Shown: piece after piece, positions 10,388 to 21,253 of the stretch
Position numbering within the stretch: the first letter of the stretch is position 1
How the letters are laid out: the number at the start of each line of letters is the position of its first letter
Source of the DNA: Prorocentrum cordatum
Taxonomy: Eukaryota > Sar > Dinophyceae > Prorocentrales > Prorocentraceae
Reading direction: 5' to 3'
Length of the DNA stretch: 64,000 bases
Assembly (NCBI GenBank): GCA_963575745.1
Contig: CAUYUJ010019380.1
Coordinates: forward strand, 82,516 to 146,515
The notes under the pieces: model-generated
What the model saw: the letters and a program-made list of their open reading frames with translations, nothing else
Databases searched by the model: none
What the model was told of the DNA's origin: nothing
Translations under genes and position numbers: made by a program

Positions 10388-10895
10388 GCGTGAGGCGCCC
10401 TGTCTTGGACTTGCCCGTCCTTCGTGCCTCGCACCCCTCCCGCTCCCTCGCTCTTCGGAGGAGGGTGGAGTCGAGACGTTCAGGGGGCACCCTCGGCGCC
10501 ACGGCTGGACGCAGCTCGGGATATTTGTGCGTTTGGACACCGGGAGGGTTCCGGGGGCCGATTCTGAGTTGCCGTTGTCTGCACTCGACCTGCTCCGAGC
10601 TTCGTCCTCGCTCGCAGGCTTGATCCTGGGCCCCGCTCGCCACGGGCGGCTGTTTTTTGTTCAATCCCACAGCACGAGGGTGCTAAATAGATCGATGCGC
10701 CCATGCGTAGATGCAGCCGCGTGCGCGAACAATGACTCTTGATGCCGCAGGCGTTGCAGCCTGAAGAGGCAAACGCTGCATCCTGCGTGACACCGCTTGA
10801 AGACAGAGAAAGTCAGGCCCCAATATGTGCCACAATCCGACCCCCTTCAATCCATCCTCTCTCATCCTTTTCTCACACCCCATCCCTTATCATGT
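10388..10895. other. PNP 3' flank; duplicated from 10629 onward
   Basis: No gene seen. From 10629 the sequence is repeated immediately after the scaffold gap at 60724, so this is where the visible duplication begins. Confidence 0.6.
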
Positions 10896-11056
10896 TTCTT
10901 CCTCCTCCTCCTCCCCCTTCTCCTCCGCCTCCTCCTCCTCCTCCTCCTCCTCCTCCTCCTCCTCCCACTCCTCCTCCCTCCCTCCCCTCCTCCTCCCCCC
11001 TCTTCTCCTCCCTCCTCCTCCTCCTCCTCCTCCTCCTCCTCCTCCTCCGTCTGCCC
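10896..11056. repeat. (TCC)n microsatellite upstream of LINE-A
   Basis: CTC/TCC triplets. The corresponding tract at 60991-61150 differs by substitutions and 6 bp in length, which is the only difference seen between the two copies of the locus. Confidence 0.95.
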
Positions 11057-11119
11057 ACCCTGCCTCATTCTCCTCCTCTCTCCGCCTCTCACAGCCTCTC
11101 TCCTCCTCCTCCCGTCTGA

Positions 11120-11141
11120 TCCGCAGCCATCCTGGCGCAAG
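11120..11141 (+). other. Decayed spliced-leader relic
   Basis: The core CCGCAGCCATCCTGGCGC matches the dinoflagellate leader at 18 of 22 positions, most changes being T to C. It follows a short TCC run and lies 155 bp upstream of an intact leader copy. Tandem relics of different age are expected when a trans-spliced mRNA is retroposed, trans-spliced again and retroposed again. Confidence 0.6.
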
Positions 11142-11274
11142 GCCGGACCTCGACTCGAGGCTCTGCTGCAGAGGCGGCATGGAGCGCCGCCGGAGAGCAG
11201 CGCTGGGAGGCCAGTGCAGCTGCGGCCATGGGGAAGCTCCACACCATCGCTCCTCCTCCTGCTCCTCCTCCTCC

Positions 11275-11296
11275 TCCGTAGCCATTTTGGCTCAAG
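11275..11296 (+). other. Spliced-leader relic at LINE-A 5' end
   Basis: Exact match to the 22-nt dinoflagellate leader (D = T), core CCGTAGCCATTTTGGCTC. It is preceded by a TCC run and followed by GCTAAACG rather than a GT donor, so it is the integrated 5' end of a trans-spliced RNA, not an SL RNA gene. The same site in the duplicate is 61376-61397. Confidence 0.92.
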
Positions 11297-11422
11297 GCTA
11301 AACGTTGTGAACGGCTATAGACGCCCGAGAATCAACGATTAGCTTTCGAGTCCCTCCGGGGGCTTTTGTCGAGCATTCGGGCAACCGCCAGCTCAGAGGC
11401 TGGCTTCTTCTCCCTTCGGCTG

Positions 11423-12505
11423 ATGACGCGCACCAAGCCAGTCTCTCCGTCCGATGGCGGCCATGCAGACGCCGACGGCGACGACATGACGGGCATCCTC
11501 AGCGCTCCCGTCTCTGTGGCTTCCACTCCGCGGGCCTGCTCAACTCTTTCCCCAGCCACCCAGATGGACACGCCGCCCTGCGACGAGTCCCCCCTCATGG
11601 CGCTCTTCCGTAACATGGTCAATAAGCTCTCGAATGTGTGCACCAGGGAGGACATGCAGCAGCTGCAGAACCCTCGCGATGCCCACGACGAACACTTCGC
11701 CTCGCTCGAGATTCGCATCGCGCAAATCGAAGGCGGCACCTCAGTGAAGATCACCGCCGCAGTGGAAGCGGCCATCCTCACAAAGCTCGAGGCCCGCCTT
11801 CAAGCATGTGAGCAAGCAGCATATACCGCCGCCTGTCGTTCGCGCGCCAGCCCATCATCGGTCAATTCATTTTCCACCGCGGGCAGTCTCAAGCGCCGTG
11901 CTGTGGGAAGCGACCATCCATCTCCGATGACCGCCAACCAAAAAGCCGACAAAAGCCGTGTATGTTTCGGTGGCTTCCCGCGCCGTGTCCTGGGGTCAGT
12001 GATGCAGGCTCATGCTCAACTCGTACTCTCCCAACTTCCTGCCACCTACTCCATCGGCGCCGAGATCTCCGCCAAGAACATGCAGATTAGCTACTCCATC
12101 CGCTTCTCCTCCCCCGAGATCGCCAGCAACGTTGTTCAGCATATGAAATCCAACGGAGTTGACTGGATCGACCCCCGCACCAAGGTCGCCATCACCATGC
12201 GCTGCCGCCTCGGCGCCAGTGCCGAGGCCCGCGCTCGTCGCAAGGCCCTCGGCCGTTTGTGGCAGGCCCTGCTCAATCACATGAAGGAGAACAACATGTG
12301 GAAGGAAGGCTACCGTCTTGGATGCAACGGGCCGCGCGGGATTCTCTTCATCCTCTTCGGGCAGGACGACGTCGAGGTGCTCGCCTCGCTCACCGACGTC
12401 GGTGAGGACAGCTACACCTTCGACATGAAGTACGACAGTCTCCAGTCCTTCGGCATCGATCGCATCGCTGCTGCCGACAGGATTGCAGGCTCCGCGCTCG
12501 AATAG
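11423..12505 (+). CDS. LINE-A ORF1, RNA-binding protein with coiled coil and RRM-like domain
   Basis: 360 residues from the ATG at 11423; the longer reading starts at TTG and is not needed. Residues about 70-140 are heptad-rich and likely form a coiled coil. The second half contains CFGGFPRRVLGS and a downstream WIDPRTKVAI segment, an arrangement typical of RRM-like LINE ORF1 proteins that package the element RNA. Intact here and in the duplicate at 61524-62606, even though ORF2 is dead. ORF2 coding sequence follows at once in another frame. Role inferred from position and domain type. Confidence 0.75.
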   Translation: MTRTKPVSPSDGGHADADGDDMTGILSAPVSVASTPRACSTLSPATQMDTPPCDESPLMALFRNMVNKLSNVCTREDMQQLQNPRDAHDEHFASLEIRIAQIEGGTSVKITAAVEAAILTKLEARLQACEQAAYTAACRSRASPSSVNSFSTAGSLKRRAVGSDHPSPMTANQKADKSRVCFGGFPRRVLGSVMQAHAQLVLSQLPATYSIGAEISAKNMQISYSIRFSSPEIASNVVQHMKSNGVDWIDPRTKVAITMRCRLGASAEARARRKALGRLWQALLNHMKENNMWKEGYRLGCNGPRGILFILFGQDDVEVLASLTDVGEDSYTFDMKYDSLQSFGIDRIAAADRIAGSALE

Positions 12506-13568
12506 GAAGTTCATCAGCTCGAGCGGGTTCCCGGCATTTTGTCGAGCATGGCACGGCCATGCAGGACCAGGCGCGTGGGGCGCGCCGTTTCTCCTGCCTC
12601 CAGTTTTTTCAGGTTTTTCAGGCAGCAGCAGTTCCTCTTCTTCCACCGCCTCGTACTCTTCCGGCTCCGACCCAGATGACAACCCTCTCCCCTTCGAGTT
12701 CTTTGACCCCAAATCGTATTTCCCATATGCGATCTCGGAGAAGCTCTCTATCGTGTCTTGGAATGTTCACCGTATGTTCAACTCGGCATGGTCCGACCAG
12801 AACCTTGCCAGGAAGAATATCGACGTCGTAAAACGACTTGAGCTACCCGACATCAAGTGATTTGTGCACAGGAAACCCTGGGCTCCCAGAAAGAATTCGA
12901 CCTCCTCCTCCACGAACTTCACGGCGTCAGCGGAGTCGGCACTTTCTTTGAGAGACGCAGGTGGCTGCATCATCCTCTTGGGCGAGAAGCTCTGTCGTAA
13001 TGTTCAGTTTGTTCGGCGCTCTGTGGTCCGCCGCGGCAGGGCTCATAAGGTTACCCTTTATGGCCCCCAGGGTATCCTCCAGATCATGAGTATTCACAAC
13101 ACCCCGACCATCCCCGTTCCTGCCCAGAAGATCTTTCTCTCCCAGGTTGCGCGTGCTCTACTCCAGCAGCGCCAGGCGCTCAGCTTCGTCGCAGGAGATT
13201 GGAACTTCTGCCTCGAAGGAGAAGGCTCCCATCATCTTTCTGGCCGTCTGGTCCCGACGAAGCCTGACATCGTCGGGCACGCGGCGCAGCTGTTCTCAAC
13301 GCGCGCTGAAGTGATGCCAGAGATGCCCGCTCATCGCGTTGTTCAGGATCGCATGCTCGTCTCTGTTGCTCGTCTTGATCGCATTCTGTGTAACGTGTAC
13401 ACCGCCGAAATCCTCGACTTGAAGCCTAGCACGATGACCCTCGGAAACGTCGCAGATCGCACCACGTTGTCGGATCATATACCCGTCTGCCTGGCGTTCG
13501 CCCCGAAGCCCAGAGGCCCCCCTGGCGTCTACATCGTTCCGAAGTGGGTCCCAAAACACCCCGAGTAG
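12506..13568 (+). pseudogene. LINE-A ORF2, endonuclease (EEP/APE-type) region
   Basis: Target-nicking endonuclease. Motifs: LSIVSWNV near 12750, CAQET (in the +2 frame near 12868), AGDWNF near 13195, LSDHIPV near 13470. The reading starts in one frame, loses one base at about 12858 (making an apparent TGA), returns to the first frame near 12950, and meets TAG at 13566-13568 where related elements carry an ordinary residue. Ser-rich linker at about 12620-12680. No ATG is evident for this frame, so ORF2 may depend on reinitiation or fusion. Confidence 0.85.
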
Positions 13569-15330
13569 CCCGCCGAGTGTGAAAGTGTGTTCCTGGAGGC
13601 CGATTCGCTGAGTTCGGATCCCTGGGAGCGTCTCGAGGAAACCAAGGGCCTCCTTCTTTGCGCTGCGCGCAATCTCTTGGGCCGCCTGGAGACCGCTGGC
13701 GCCGCCGCCAACCCGGAGAAGATCTCTTGGGGCCTCGCCCTGATGCGTGCTGTTCGTTCACAAAGTCGTTATCTTGCTCGTCGTGCCTGTCGCGCATATT
13801 CGGATCTCGCGCAGTTCCTGGACCTCGAGTTTTTAATATGGTCCGACCTGGGCGGGTTCCACCAGCATGTCAGCACTTTACAGCGTGCGCATCTTCAGAA
13901 TGAAATCGAAGATGCTGAACAAAGATGCCTCTGCTCCTCCTGCTGAACGCTTGGCTCGGCAACGTCGGCTTTACCAGTATTGTTCCGCCTGGGCCTCTGG
14001 AGGCCGACGCATTCGGCTCGCTGGAATCACCGACCCCCAAGGCATCGAACACTCAGATCCTGATGAAGTGGCCAAGCGATCAGCACAGTACTGGGGAGAT
14101 GTTAATCACCGGCATCCCTGTCTGCCAGACCAGCTCGAGCACATCCGACCCTTTGTGCAGACTGCCCCGCCTGTGCCTGAATTGGGGATTACGTTTGACG
14201 AATTTCGCAACATCCTCAACAAAGTCAGAGATTCCCCCGCAGGCCCAGACGGACTAGTCTACTCTGCTTGGCTGCGTGCAGGAGAAGACGCGCTTCTCAC
14301 CCTGCGTCATGTCTACTGCGCGCTCTTTCACTGCCTGTGCGTTGGAGACGGCTTCAACCACGCCCTCGCTGTCTTCCTTGTCAAGGGCGAGGTTCCGCCT
14401 GATGTGTTCGCAGTATCCAGATCCGCGGACAAGACAAGGCCGATCACGCCAAGTAACACGTGCAATAAGCTCTGCTGCCTGGCTCTGAATCATGTCCCGG
14501 GGTATGTTTGTCAAGTGGTTTGCTGTAAACATCAGACTGGCTTTGTCCGTGGCCGCTCTATGTTTGACAATATTATTGGTTTGGAGGCCAGTATGTGTCA
14601 CTACCTATGCCAACAGTTCCTACCTGACTCTGGTTGTGTTCTCTATGATGTTAAAGCCGCCTTCCCTAGCCTTCTTCACGTATATATTCATTGGATTTTG
14701 GAGCTCATGGAGATCCCCCCGAGGTTCCGAAAGGCCATCACGTTGCTCTACTCCCAATGTTGGGTCAGCGTCTCGAATTGCGGGGCCACGTCCTTTGGAT
14801 TCTGGGTTACTCGAGGCATCAAGCAGGGGTGCCCATCATCAGGTTCCATATTCGCTCTCTGCCTCGACCCCGTCCTCCGCCTCGTGATCTCTCGACTTCC
14901 TCCCGACCATTCCCGACTTGGTGCCTTTGCAGATGACATCGGCATCGCGTGTGGAGACGTCTACCACGCGCCGACAGTCACCCCTCCGATTTGGTGCACC
15001 GCTGCCCGTGCTGCGGGGCTCTTGCTTAAGTTGGAGGGCATCCAGATTGTCATGCCCCGCTTGCCCGAGCACGCAGAGTTCCCCTGTCGCTTGCGTGCTG
15101 TTGGAATTCGAGGGGAGAAGTTTCAGCTGACGCACGCAGGAAAAGATCTGGGTCTTATGCTCGGTCTAGAAGGGTTGCACCAGTCGTGGCGGGCACCGGG
15201 CAGTAAGTACTTCGACAGGGTCGCCACCACCAAGGCCCTCCATCTCGGCCTCGCAAAAAAACCTCGCCAGATACAACCTGTTCGACTTTTCGACCCTCAC
15301 TATCGTCGCCCAGTTCCATCTCCCTGATCA
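13569..15330 (+). pseudogene. LINE-A ORF2, reverse transcriptase region
   Basis: Non-LTR reverse transcriptase. Motifs in order: SPAGPDGL (about 14233), RPITPSNTCNKL (14437), TGFVRGRSMFDNI (14535), YDVKAAFPSL (14644, catalytic Asp), GIKQGCPSS (14812) and FADDIG (14926-14937, catalytic Asp pair). The frame changes near 13922 and again at an A7 run near 15258. All three catalytic Asp residues remain, so death came from frame lesions rather than loss of the palm. Confidence 0.9.
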
Positions 15331-16240
15331 TCGCATTCTGAATCTTGAGAATCGTGGACTACAGCTCCTGACTGGAGGCCCCTGCAATGCATATAGGAGT
15401 TCCCTCTTACATAGTCTTAAGGGTTTAGGCTTCCCCGTTCAAGCTCGTAACTTGTATATTACCTCCCGTGCCTCTATGTCTCGCCTATCCATGAGTTCCA
15501 AAGTTTTTCATGAAATGACTGAATTGTTTGGCCAGTACAGTGAATCCATGGAATGCGTTGTTGCGCGGGAGAGTCGCCCGCTATATTTAAACTCTAGCTT
15601 CCGAAGTCTGTGGGTGCATTTCACAGCCCTGTCTAGTATTCCCGATATCCCAGATTTTGGCTCGCCCGCGCTGCAGAGGAAAACTGCAGCCCTCCTGCTG
15701 TCTCGTGCCGCCGAGAGTCCTACCCCCACTATCTTCGCTCGAGCCGCGCACTGGTGCCGCATTTCGTCCGCCGAAAAAGACCAGCTGCTGCTCGCACTTC
15801 CTAGGATTGCCAAGAAGACACCACCGAGTGTCTTTGCTTCAGTTCTTCGCACGATTTGTAATGCTTGGGCGACCTCCCGACGCTTCAAGGGCCAAACAAA
15901 GCCATGTATGTTTTGTGCCAATGTAGAGTTGCAGCATTCCCTAGCACACATGCTAGAGTGTCGTATCCGGCATGATGCCGTTGCTCCCCTCCTTCCTCGT
16001 CTCCCTCCCTCTGCGGGGCCGTGTGGGGGCCGTGCTCTTGCCGCTGCCTTCCCGCTCCTTCCCCTCCCCGACGATCAGCTGTTGTCTTTCGCCCTTTTCA
16101 TTGATGCTGCCTGCATCAGCTATCACACTCACAAATCAACGTCACGGCTCCGAGGCGAGTCCCGTTTCCGCAGAGCCCTGAAGGCCCGACTTTGCCAGGT
16201 GCTCAGGAGGCAACCGCCCCTCCAGGAGCTCGTGCACTAG
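15331..16240 (+). pseudogene. LINE-A ORF2, C-terminal zinc-motif region
   Basis: Continuation of ORF2 after the slip at the A7 run. Contains CMFCANVELQHSLAHMLEC near 15905, a CCHC/CCHH-like motif common at the C-terminus of non-LTR retrotransposons and thought to bind the template RNA. Ends at TAG 16238-16240. Confidence 0.75.
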
Positions 16241-16384
16241 TGCTTCGCCCCGTTCGATGTCTTCGAGCAGCTGGAGGCGTGGGACTTCGGACTCTTCTTT
16301 TCTCTCCCCTTTGTCTCGTGTCCGCCTCCGTCTTTCCCTTGCTCGCGTCTTGCCCGCTTGCTGTCCCTCGTGGCCTGTGCGCTC

Positions 16385-16425
16385 CCCCTCCTCCTCCTCC
16401 TCCTCCTCCTCCTCCTCCTCCTCGT
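16385..16425. repeat. (TCC)n at the LINE-A 3' end
   Basis: Uninterrupted CTC triplets about 145 bp after the ORF2 stop, same strand phase as the tract before the spliced leader. Confidence 0.9.
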
Positions 16426-16616
16426 TTGGACCTGCCTAGCCGAGGGCGCTGGCCTGGCAGATGCTGGTTTCAATGTTCTTGCCGAGGCTCGAAGGGAGGT
16501 CCTCGGCTAGCTCCGCGCCGTCTCCCGCGTTTGCCGCCACGGAGCGCGCAGCGCGTTCTCGGAGGAGTGGGGGTGCAGAGGAGAGAGCCCGGCGCTGCTC
16601 GCCTCCTCGCATCTGC

Positions 16617-17327
16617 AGGCAGGGCGACCTCGTGGACATCGTGGTGGACCCGTCCATTCACGAGGGCATGCCCCACCTTTCCGTGGCTGGACTGGCATCG
16701 TCTTCGGCGTCATCGAAGAAGAAAAAACGCCATAAATCTGCTCGCGCGACATAGGTACAGAAAGAACGGATAGAATGCCCAACAGCAGTTCCGGTTCATT
16801 CTGAACAGGACTCGCTGACCGCGCATCCGCGGCCTGCGTGCGTTTGAGACAGAAGGCCGCCTGCCCAACAGCGGCCGCTGTCGGTCCGGGACAACATTTG
16901 TTGTTTTGTACACATTTTTCCCGCACCCACTTTGGGCGTCCAAAATAAACATCAGCCCCCGCCGGGGGGCCCAGGCGCGGATCCGAGAAGTCCGCGCGGA
17001 GCGCCGAAAGTCTATGTTTATGTTTTTTTGTGCGTTCGGAAGTCAGTGGCAACGCTCTCGGCGTGGAGATGGCGAAGACTATGCGCGGCGGGCAGCTGAA
17101 CAGGCGCATCCATGTGCAGGCAGAGCACTGCCATAAGTCCCGGTGCAACGAGGCATTTCCCTAGCGCGTCAAAGTAAACGACCACAAGAAGCGGGGTGCG
17201 AAAATTCTCGGCAAAAGCCTGAAGCGCACGAGAGAGCCGGAGGGACCTAAGGAGATGAAGATCGTCAAGGTCAAGCCCGAGGACGTCGCGGTGCTTGCGC
17301 CGGTGCCGTTTGTGGAGAACCACTTCA
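16617..17327 (+). pseudogene. RPL21: Ribosomal protein L21e pseudogene with family A intron
   Basis: Cytosolic 60S protein eL21. The exon at 16617-16709 encodes GDLVDIVVDPSIHEGMPH then, after a frame slip, GWTGIVFGV. The exon from 17043 encodes SGNALGVEMAK, IHVQAEHCHKSRCNEAF, then TAG at 17162-17164, then in the same frame KRTREPEGPKE, KIVKVKPEDV and LAPVPFVENHF, all characteristic of eL21. N-terminal exons were not found, and no stop follows the usual C-terminus. The first exon is preceded by CTGCAG, a possible acceptor. The frameshift, nonsense codon and missing N-terminus make it a pseudogene. The intron carries family A ends. Confidence 0.85.
16712..17040. mobile_element. Family A element forming the L21e intron
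   Basis: Left end CGAAGAAGAAAAAACGCC then CATAAAT; right end is the near inverse (ATGTTTATGTTTTTTTGTG then CGTTCGG). The right half holds the family A GC-rich stem (GATCCGAGAAGTCCGCGCGG); the middle (16765-16930) is unrelated sequence. GTC repeats at 16709-16711 and 17042-17044. Joining 16709 to 17043 gives FGVSGNALGV, the expected eL21 sequence, with a TC..AG intron of 333 nt. Confidence 0.65.
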
Positions 17328-17498
17328 GAGAGTGCCCCGCTGCGACGCGGCCGCACGTCCGGGATCCAGCCGGCGGCTTGAGTGCGGGTGCGGTGTTCAT
17401 GGTTCTGCCTCCTGTCCGATTTCCTCTTCAGCTGAAGCCAGGCCTGCGGGCCGGCAGCGGCCAGGTCGCGATGTTGCTCGCATGGTTTTTGTTTTGTT

Positions 17499-18006
17499 GT
17501 GGGCGCCCAACGCCATCGAGAGCGCGCGCGCTCGCTTGTGCTGCGTTGTGCGCGGGCACAAATTTCGCGCCCGCGCCTGGCCCGCGCGCGGGCGGGCAAG
17601 CTGGGCGCGCGGGCCGCCTCCCGCTTTCCTGCGCCGCGCGGCGCGCGGCCCCACGAGAAGGGCCCGCGCGCGCGAGGCGGGGGGGCGTCAGCATGTGCCG
17701 CGCGGCGCGCGGCCCCACGCGAAGGGCCTGCGCGCGCGAGGGGGGGGGGGAGCGACGGCGCGCGCCTCGCGGCGCGCGGCCCCGCGCGAAGGGCCCGCGC
17801 GCGAGGGGGGTGCGTCGTCACGCGCGTGGCTAGTCTGCTCTTCTGCTCGCTTTGCGTCGAACGCCCCGTGCAGGCGCGCCGCCGGGATCGCGTCGGGGCG
17901 GTTCGCGGCGCGCCTCGGGGTCGTGCGATGTGCAGGCATTGGTGCTTGCATCTCGCAGGCATGTGCGCTTGCGTCCCGCCGTGGCGGACGGCGCGCGCGC
18001 TTTCGC
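17499..18006 (+). repeat. Split direct repeat A1
   Basis: Starts GTGGGCGCCCAACGCCATCGA and runs to TTTCGC. Matches A2 with few substitutions and a 17-18 bp extra segment near 17602. Contains three internal copies of a roughly 70-bp unit (CGCGGCGCGCGGCCCC, 17632-17805). Confidence 0.9.
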
Positions 18007-18535
18007 GGTCGTGGCTGCCCGTCGTGTCGTGGCTGCTTGTCGTGTCGTGTCCTGGCTGCTTGTCGTGGCTTGTTGGTCGCCGTGTCGTGGCCGTCTGTCG
18101 TGGCTGCCCTCCTGGCTGCTTTGCTTCCTGTCGGGGGCGTCTGGCTGGTCGTGTCGCGGCTGTCCTTCGGTGCGTCGTGGGCGTCGCGTCGTGGCTTCTT
18201 GCCGCCGTGTCGGGGCGGTCTGGCCTGTCGTTCGCCGCCGCGCGCGCGCGCCGGTCGCCGCTCTCTTCTCCCTGTGCAGGTTCCTTCCTCGCTCCCTCCT
18301 CCGCCAGGCGCAGGTGCATCCATCTTCCTATTCGACAAGATCCCCTCGTCTGTTTTGCTGGCTCGATCGAGGTCAGGACTTCCCTCTGGCGTGGGCTGGC
18401 CCACGCTCTGGCTCCGCCCTCGCGCGTTATCTCGGCTGGTCTCCTCGCGCGCTCGCTTGCCCGCGTGGCTTCTCGCGCGTTGTGTGCGCCACCTGCTCCT
18501 CGTCTGGCAATTCTGGGGCCCTCTTGGTTCCTTCG
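18003..18535 (+). other. Leader segment with TGTCGTGGC-type short repeats
   Basis: Degenerate GTCGTGGCTG words to about 18235, then GC-rich sequence. Long open frames on both strands are compositional. Confidence 0.6.
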
Positions 18536-18537
18536 CT

Positions 18538-19395
18538 GGCGCAGGCCAATACGGCCTGTCCCCACACGGGCGCATATCGTCCGTCGTCCCCACGTGGCCA
18601 TGCGGGGCCAATGCGGCTTCCGCAGGTGCGCGGGCCCAGTCGGCCCATGCAGGTGGCGCTCTTGCACCCAATCGGCTTCCAACGGTGCAGGCCAATACGG
18701 CTTGCTATCGCACGGGCGCATGTTGTCCGTCGGCCCCAAGTGGCCGTGCGGGGCCAATACGGCTCTCGCAAGTGCTCCGGCGCAGGCCAATACGGCTTGT
18801 CATTATACGGGCGCATGCTGTCCGTCGGCCCCACGTGGCCATGCGGGGCCAATACGGCTTTCGCAGGTGTGCGAGCCCAGTCGGCCCAAGCTGTTGGCTG
18901 CTCTTGCACCCAGTCGGCTTCCAACGCTGGTGCAGGCCAATACGGCTTGCTTTCGCACGGGCGCATATTGTCCGTCGGCCCCGAGTGGCCGTGCGGGGCC
19001 AATACGGCCCTCGCAAATGCTCCGGCGCAGGCCAATACGGCTTGTCATTATACGGGCGCATATTGTCCGTTGGCCCCACGCGGCCATGCGGGTCCAATAC
19101 GGCTTTCGCAGGTGCGCGGGCCCAGTCGGCCCAAGCGTCTGGCTGCTCCTGGACCCAACCGGCTTCGTGCGCCGCTGCAGGCCAATACGGCTTGCTTTCG
19201 CACGGGTGCGTATTGCCCGTCGGCCCCAAGTGGCCGTGCGGGGCCAAATCGGCCCTCGCAAACGCGCGGGCCCATTCGGCCCCAGCGCTCAGTGGCTCTG
19301 GTGCAGGCCACTACGGCTTGGCATTTTACGGGCGCTTATTGTCCGTCGGCCCAGAGCGGCCACGCGCGGCCAATGCGGCCTGCGCCGCAGCGTGG
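18538..19395 (+). repeat. Tandem array in the leader of the YR element
   Basis: GCAGGCCAATACGGCTTG recurs near 18542, 18686, 18783, 18930, 19028, 19178 and 19303. Two alternating unit types (about 95 and 145 bp) give a higher-order period of about 245 bp. Each unit contains TTGTCCGTCGGCCCC and GTGCGGGGCCAATACGGC. It lies between A1 and ORF1. A regulatory or packaging role is possible but not shown. Confidence 0.88.
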
Positions 19396-19492
19396 GCGCT
19401 CCCTTCGCGTCGTCGCGTCACCTTTCCGTCAGCGTCAAGCGCAGCAACGGCTGAGTCTTGTGCTGTGCGCGCGCGCAACGCACTGCTTCGCG

Positions 19493-21018
19493 ATGGCCGA
19501 AGCCGCGCCGGAGACTGTTCGCGCTTTTCTCCAGCGCGTCGAGGGGGCGGGCGCGCAGGAGGCCGCCTGGTTCGACTCGGTCGCAGCGGCGCTGGCAGCC
19601 GAGAGCATCACCGTGCCCTCAGAGCTGGCCGGGGCCAAGTTTGAGGACTTCCGCTTCCAGAATGCCGATCTGGATGGCGGCAAGAAGCGCTGCGTCCGCG
19701 CGGCCATCAAGTTGGCCGGGCGCGAGAAGGCCGGCGTTCCCGCGCAGCGCGAGCGGCGCGCGCGTGCACGCTCGCGCGCAGGGTGATATGAAGGAGCTGC
19801 AGACGGCCGCGGGATCTGCCAGCGGGGACGCCAGTGCCGCCCTCCTCGCGTTTCTCCAAAAGAAGGACGAGGCTTGTCGACGCGACAGCGCGCGCCCGCC
19901 GCCGCGCGACGTCGCGTACGTCGCGTCGCAGGCGCCCGCGGCGGCCCACGTGGACATTTGTGCCACGCTCAAGACCGCGAGCCTCGAAGGCTTGCCCAGC
20001 GACCTCCTGCCCAGGCGACGCGCGGCTTGCCACGGCGGGGAGCGCGCGCCATCTTGCGCGCGTCACTTGCGGCGTAGCTCCGACCTCGTGGATGGAATTG
20101 CCAGCGAAGTGGCCAAGCTTCGGGAGCGCGGCATCGAAAAAAGGTTTCGTCAACACCTCGCCGGGGCGCTTCGCGATGCCGACGAAGACGAAGCCAAGCT
20201 TTCGGAGAACCTGAAAAACTTAGCACAGGCGCAGCGCCTCACCGTCGCGCGCGCTCGCGCCGCGCCTATTTCCTCGCGCGAGGCCATGGGGGCGAAGGCG
20301 ACGCCCAAGCGCGTCATGCCGACGCTCAGCCAATGGCACCTCGCGTGGAGTCGCTACGCGGTCGGTGCCCACGCCACCGGCCAGCTGAGCTACGCCGCGG
20401 CCGCAGCCCATCGCGACGTCTGCATGGCGGTGGGCCTCGGGGCGGCCCGCAACAAGCGGCGGGTGCAGCTCGCGGTCTATTATGACGAGCAGGCCCGCAA
20501 AGATTGGGCGGAACGCTCGCGCTCTGGCGACCCGACCTTCGCGGCCCGCACGCGTTTTCTTGCGAATGTGTTTCCGCGCCGCGTTGGCCGCGCCGGTTGC
20601 GCGCAGGCAGATCGCGCGGCGAAGCGCGTGGACACCGCCATTCTCAATCGCGCAGAGGAGGCTTACGATGCCGACGAAGCCGCAGCCAAGGCGGCGCCGG
20701 CTGAGTCGTCGGCAAAGGGCGGCACCAAGAGCGCCCAGGCCCCCTCGTCGCGTCGGCTCGCGCGGGGCAGCAGCCCCCACTCCCCGCCTATTCTTTCGCG
20801 CGGCGCGTTCGCAGGTGGCGACGGGCAAAGCCGCCGCGGGGAAGGGCCACGGCTCCGCGAGCGGTGGCAAGAGCGCGCAATGGTCGGGAAAGCGCTGGAA
20901 CAGCTGGGGCTCGGCGGGCGATTACCACGGGCACAGCTGGGGCGCAGCGGATCGCGGCGGGGAGGTGAATCGCAAGCCGCGCACGCCCCCGAGGGCCGTC
21001 AAGAGGGCCCGCCCATAG
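19493..21018 (+). pseudogene. YR element ORF1, gag-like
   Basis: The first part (ATG 19493 to TGA 19784-19786) encodes a compact domain with AAWFDSVAAALAAES, LAGAKFEDF and ADLDGGKKRC, repeated at the start of ORF3. A second frame opens at ATG 19788 and carries LSQWHLAWSRYAVGAH and YYDEQARKDWAERSR, a Trp/Tyr-rich helical arrangement typical of retroelement gag. A third frame from about 20800 gives a Gly/Lys/Ser-rich tail ending KRARP at 21018. No zinc knuckle seen. The original protein was probably one reading of about 500 residues, now broken at two points. Gag assignment rests on position and composition. Confidence 0.6.
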
Positions 21019-21253
21019 CGCCGCAGCTCCAGGGCGCAAGGGGGCCGCGGGCGCGCGGAGCACGCGGTGGCGCGCGGGCTCGCGCGGTGTCAAGAGTGAC
21101 AGCGCGGGGGCCGAACACTTGTCGGCGCGCGGCGCATGCGAATTTAGCCGAACAATAGTCGGCGCGATGCCTTCTCACTCTTCGCAACCTACGCAAAGCA
21201 ATGCGGCGCGATGCTTGGGCCGGTCCGCGCCGAAATTGCGCGGGCAATGAAAC

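Larger units (their letters stand above)
11275..16425 (+). mobile_element. LINE-A non-LTR retrotransposon, inactive
   Basis: Order: SL relic, short 5' UTR, ORF1 (11423-12505), ORF2 with endonuclease (about 12720-13560), reverse transcriptase (about 13930-15260) and a C-terminal zinc motif (to 16240), then a 3' UTR ending in (TCC)n at 16385-16425. A TCC run also precedes the leader. ORF1 is open; ORF2 carries at least one nonsense and four frameshift lesions. The copy after the gap shares the lesions that fall within its reach. Confidence 0.9.

Noticed and set aside
11275-11296. SL RNA gene
   Set aside because: The leader is not followed by a GT donor or an SL RNA-like intron with Sm site; a LINE ORF follows instead.
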